A stretch of 64,000 bases of DNA from Novosphingobium capsulatum NBRC 12533 (GTDB lineage Bacteria; Pseudomonadota; Alphaproteobacteria; Sphingomonadales; Sphingomonadaceae), in assembly GCF_001598375.1 (NCBI RefSeq), contig NZ_BCYV01000005.1, positions 372,001-436,000 on the forward strand, given 5' to 3'. Of this stretch, positions 61,080-64,000 are shown in pieces (position 1 is the first letter of the stretch; each line of letters begins with the position of its first letter). The notes beneath the pieces are model-generated. The model did no database searches and had not been told where the DNA came from. It saw nothing but the letters and a program-made list of their open reading frames with translations. The position numbers and the translations under genes were made by a program.

Positions 61080-63122
61080 TTGACCGATACTGCCACGCTC
61101 GACGCTGCCTTTCCCCTGCTGGCCACGCATGGCCAACCGCGCTTTGCGCAAATCCACGCCGATGACATTGTGCCGGCCGTAACCGCCGCGATCGCCGATC
61201 ACCAGGCTGCCATGGCCGCGTGCGTGGCGCGCGCCGGCGATCCGGCCATGCTGGCATTCAAGGAAGAAGCCGATCGCCGCATCAGCGAGGCCTGGGGCGT
61301 GGTGGGCCATCTGCTGGCGGTGACCAACACCCCGGAATTGCGGGCCGCGCAGGCACAGGCGCAGCCGCTGATCGCCGCGCACTTTGCCGCCGTGGGCCAG
61401 GACCGCGCGCTCTATGAGGCGATCCGCGCGATCGATCCTACGGCGCTTGATCCGCTAGCCGCCCGCGCCCGCGAACTGGCTCTGCGCGATTTCGAACTGT
61501 CCGGCGTGGCGCTCGATGGTGATGACGCGCGCGACTTTGCCGAAAACCAGGTGGAGCAGGGCCGCCTGGCGACCGAATATGCCAATGCCGTGATGGACGC
61601 GACCGAGGCCTGGAGCCTGCACGTGACCGATACGGGCCGCCTGGCCGGTATTCCCGACGCGGACCTTGCCGGCATGGCAGCAGCTGCGCGGGCCAAGGGG
61701 CATGAAGAGGGCTGGCTGATCACGCTGCATGCCCCGGTGGTGGTGGCAGTGCTGACCTATGCCCAGGATCGCGCGCTGCGCCACGAGGTACAGCAGGCCT
61801 ATGCCACCCGCGCATCGGACCAGGGGCCCAACGCCGGGGAGTTTGACAACGGGCCGCGCATGGCCGCGCTGCTCGCCCTGCGCGCCAAGGCGGCGCAGCT
61901 GCTGGGCCAGGGCGATGCCGCGAGCCTGTCGCTGGCCACCAAGATGGCCGAAAGCCCCGATGCGGTGGAAGCCTTCCTGACCGACCTGGCCGCGCGCACC
62001 CGCCCGCTGGCCCAGGCCGATCTGGCCGATCTGGCCGCATTTGCCGGCAGCGAGCTGGGCATCGAGACGCTCGAACCCTGGGACATGGGCTTTGCCACCG
62101 AGCGCGCGCGCCTCGCCCGCCATGCGCTCGATCAGTCCGAGGTGCGCCGCTACCTGCCGCTCGACAAGGTGCTGCCGGCGCTGTTCGGCCATGTGGAGCG
62201 GCTGTTCGGCGTGGTGTTCAAGGAAGTGCCGGGCAGCGGCCTATGGCATGATGACGTGCGCCAGTTCGACCTGTTCCGTGCCGGGGCGGATGCTCCGTTT
62301 GCCCGGCTCTATGCCGATTTCTTTGCGCGCGAGGGCAAGCGCGGCGGCGCCTGGATGAACGTGTGCCGCTCGCCCAGCCGGGCCGCCGATGGGGCGCAGA
62401 TGCCGGTTGCCTATCTTATCACCAATTTCGCCCAGGCCGCGCCGGGCAAGCCGGCGTTGCTCCAGCATGCCGACGTGGTGACCCTGTTCCACGAAATGGG
62501 CCACTGCCTGCATCACCTGCTGGGGGAGGGGGATATCCCCTCGATCGGCGGGATCAGTGGAGTGGAATGGGATGCGGTGGAACTGCCCAGCCAGTTCCTG
62601 GAAAACTTTGCCTATGATCCCGCCGTGCTCAAGGCCGCATCGGCGCATGAGGAAACGGGCGAACCGCTGCCCGATGCCTTGATCGAGCGCCTCAACGCCG
62701 CGCGCGGTTTCATGGGCGCGCTGGCGGTGCTGCGCCAGATCGAATTCGCGCTGTTCGATATTCGCCTGCACCGCGCTGCTGCCGATGCGCCCGATGTGCA
62801 GGGGCTGCTCGACGCCGTGCGGGCCGAGGTGGCGGTGATGCGCTATCCGGCGTGGAACCGCTTTGCCCATGCCTTCAGCCATATCTTTGCCGGCGGCTAT
62901 GCGGCGGGGTATTATTCCTACCTCTGGGCCGAACTGCTCTCGTCCGACGCCTATGAGCAGTTTGCAGCGGCGCCAGAGCGGCAGGCTGAACTGGGCGCCG
63001 CATTCCGGCGCGAAGTGCTGTCGCAAGGCGGTGGCCGCCCGGCAATGGACAACTATGTGGCGTTTCGCGGCGGCGCGCCCGATCCTGGGGCGCTGCTGCG
63101 GGTGCGCGGTTTGGCGGCCTGA
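61080..63122 (+). CDS. prlC: M3-family oligopeptidase (oligopeptidase A)
   Basis: A 680-residue zinc peptidase that degrades short peptides and cleaved signal peptides in the cytoplasm. The zinc motif is HEMGH near residue 471 (LFHEMGHCLHHLL) with the third ligand Glu in GVEWDAVELPSQ. The C-terminal FSHIFAGGYAAGYYSYLWAELLSSDAYE segment is an M3 hallmark. The start is TTG 61080, with GGAG about 8 bases upstream. It follows the LysR gene by 72 bp. Confidence 0.92.
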   Translation: MTDTATLDAAFPLLATHGQPRFAQIHADDIVPAVTAAIADHQAAMAACVARAGDPAMLAFKEEADRRISEAWGVVGHLLAVTNTPELRAAQAQAQPLIAAHFAAVGQDRALYEAIRAIDPTALDPLAARARELALRDFELSGVALDGDDARDFAENQVEQGRLATEYANAVMDATEAWSLHVTDTGRLAGIPDADLAGMAAAARAKGHEEGWLITLHAPVVVAVLTYAQDRALRHEVQQAYATRASDQGPNAGEFDNGPRMAALLALRAKAAQLLGQGDAASLSLATKMAESPDAVEAFLTDLAARTRPLAQADLADLAAFAGSELGIETLEPWDMGFATERARLARHALDQSEVRRYLPLDKVLPALFGHVERLFGVVFKEVPGSGLWHDDVRQFDLFRAGADAPFARLYADFFAREGKRGGAWMNVCRSPSRAADGAQMPVAYLITNFAQAAPGKPALLQHADVVTLFHEMGHCLHHLLGEGDIPSIGGISGVEWDAVELPSQFLENFAYDPAVLKAASAHEETGEPLPDALIERLNAARGFMGALAVLRQIEFALFDIRLHRAAADAPDVQGLLDAVRAEVAVMRYPAWNRFAHAFSHIFAGGYAAGYYSYLWAELLSSDAYEQFAAAPERQAELGAAFRREVLSQGGGRPAMDNYVAFRGGAPDPGALLRVRGLAA

Positions 63123-63146
63123 GCGATTGAATTATAAGTAATTACC

Positions 63147-63231
63147 GTCACCCCGGGCTTTGACCCGGGGTCCTGCTTGCCTGTGCGACGAAACAGAAAA
63201 AAGCGGGACCCCGGATCAAGTCCGGGGTGAC
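63147..63231. repeat. palindromic repeat, family C, copy 2
   Basis: Arms 63147-63173 (GTCACCCCGGGC..GACCCGGGGTCC) and 63205-63231 (GGGACCCCGGATCAAGTCCGGGGTGAC) are inverted copies around a 31-bp centre. CCGGATCAAGTCCGGGG is shared with copy 1 at 52118-52204. It separates the convergent prlC and response-regulator genes. Confidence 0.85.
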
Positions 63232-63242
63232 GAAGAATAAAG

Positions 63243-63812
63243 TCAGCGCAGCGGCCGCTTTTCGAGCTTTCGCGCCAGGGTGCGGCGGTGCATGCCCAGG
63301 CGCCGGGCGGCTTCGGAAATGTTGAAATCGCATTCCACCAGCGTGGAGTGGATGTATTCCCATTCCACCGTCTTGATCGAGGTCTTGCGCGTATCGAGCG
63401 GCACGGTGGGATCGCCGCCGACGCGGCCAAAGGCTTCCTCGATATCGTCGGTGTTGGCGGGCTTGGCCAGATAGTGCGCCGCGCCCAGCTTGATGGCTTC
63501 CACCGCTGTGGCGATCGAGGCAAAGCCGGTAAGGACGACGATGCGCGTTTCGGGATCGCGTTCAGCCAGCATCTGCACGCAGGTGAGGCCGGAACCGGTG
63601 CCGAGCTTCAGGTCCACCACGGCAAACTGGAAATCGTGCGCATCGAGCAGCACTTCCAGTTCATCGGGGCTGGCGGCATGCTCTACCGCATAGCCGCGCC
63701 GTTCGAACGAGCGACGCAGGGTGCGGGCAAAGGCGGGATCGTCTTCCACGATCACCAGCGGCAGGGCTTCGTCCTGCGCGGTGAGTTCCAGTTCGGGATC
63801 GGGCATGTTCAT
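63243..63812 (-). CDS. regA: RegA/PrrA/ActR-type redox response regulator
   Basis: A 189-residue response regulator. The receiver domain has acidic pocket EDD (VIVEDDPAF), phosphorylated Asp in FAVVDLKLGTGSGL, Thr in VVLTGFASIATAVEAIKLGAAHYLAKP and the conserved Lys. After a short linker comes a Fis-type helix-turn-helix (NISEAARRLGMHRRTLARKL). These match the RegA family, which controls redox- and oxygen-dependent genes. Its start overlaps the kinase stop by 4 bp (ATGA). Confidence 0.92.
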   Translation of the reverse strand: MNMPDPELELTAQDEALPLVIVEDDPAFARTLRRSFERRGYAVEHAASPDELEVLLDAHDFQFAVVDLKLGTGSGLTCVQMLAERDPETRIVVLTGFASIATAVEAIKLGAAHYLAKPANTDDIEEAFGRVGGDPTVPLDTRKTSIKTVEWEYIHSTLVECDFNISEAARRLGMHRRTLARKLEKRPLR

Positions 63813-64000
63813 TCCCCCGTGCGATAGGCCAGCGAGGCCATCGGGATTTCCAGGCGCACCATCGCGCCGCGCGCCGTGCGGTTCTTCACTTCGACCCGGC
63901 CGCCCAGCTTGCGCACGACGTTGACGACCAGGAACAACCCCAGCCCGCCACCGTCACGGCCCTTGGTGGAATTGTAGGGGCGGCCGATCGATTCCAGCAT
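63809..64000 (-). CDS. regB: sensor histidine kinase (RegB/PrrB type), C-terminal end
   Basis: Only the last 63 codons are in the window; the gene continues past the right edge. The sequence is the end of a HATPase domain: F/G2-box region GRDGGGLGLFLVVNVVRKLGGRVEVKNRTARGAMVRLEIP. Pairing with the RegA-type regulator, with a 4-bp overlap, indicates the membrane redox sensor RegB/PrrB/ActS, though the sensing part is not visible. Confidence 0.85.
   Translation of the reverse strand: MLESIGRPYNSTKGRDGGGLGLFLVVNVVRKLGGRVEVKNRTARGAMVRLEIPMASLAYRTGE

Overview
The window is GC-rich, densely coded chromosomal DNA of an alphaproteobacterium. It is most likely a sphingomonad of the Novosphingobium/Sphingobium kind. 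The signs are an Entner-Doudoroff edd-glk pair, a ChpT histidine phosphotransferase, an imuA-imuB-dnaE2 cassette with a GTTC-N7-GTTC LexA box, an E1-beta subunit carrying its own lipoyl domain, large TonB-dependent receptors next to catabolic genes, and short intergenic palindromes of types common in sphingomonads. This placement rests on gene content read by eye, not on a database search. No insertion sequence, prophage, CRISPR array or rRNA was seen.

Layout. 1-9.3 kb is housekeeping: the 3' part of edd, glk, csaA, a DUF488 gene, aroK-aroB, a two-gene exported/membrane pair of unknown function, xerD and accA. 9.4-10.9 kb has two Flp-type pilin genes, mutT and three tandem tRNA-Arg(ACG) genes. 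11.3-15 kb has pdhA-pdhB, a short squalene/phytoene-synthase-like gene and an EF-hand protein. 15-33 kb is a catabolic island. A leftward operon encodes a Tm-1-like ATP-binding protein, BCCP, biotin carboxylase, carboxyltransferase and a HAD phosphatase. A rightward series encodes IclR, a medium-chain oxidoreductase, a VOC protein, an MFS transporter, an AraC regulator, a TonB receptor, three cupins of the 2,4'-dihydroxyacetophenone dioxygenase family, a Rieske oxygenase, a short-chain dehydrogenase and a zinc alcohol dehydrogenase. 33-43.5 kb holds accessory metabolism: an amidotransferase, a kinase-aminotransferase fusion, an MHS transporter, a LysR regulator, glutathione-dependent formaldehyde dehydrogenase, a second TonB receptor with a NodD-like LysR regulator, and a membrane protein. 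43.5-64 kb is again mainly conserved: putA, rnpB, ampD, chpT, GIY-YIG/JAMM, rluD, rpoH, the imuA-imuB-dnaE2 mutasome, a DUF1778-GNAT toxin-antitoxin pair, mmsA with its LysR regulator, an M3 oligopeptidase, and a RegA/PrrA-type response regulator with the tail of its sensor kinase.

How the island may work (inference). The TonB receptor and MFS protein would import a small, probably aromatic, substrate. The kinase-like/carboxylase/phosphatase operon resembles in logic the biotin-dependent aryl-ketone carboxylases known from acetovanillone catabolism, but has a Tm-1-like protein where those systems have PEP-synthase-like kinases. The three cupins would cleave aryl-ketone side chains. The Rieske enzyme may O-demethylate, and the formaldehyde dehydrogenase 6 kb away could handle the formaldehyde. 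Two matching palindromes flank iclR, and a direct repeat lies between araC and the receptor gene, so the regulatory circuit can be partly read from the sequence.
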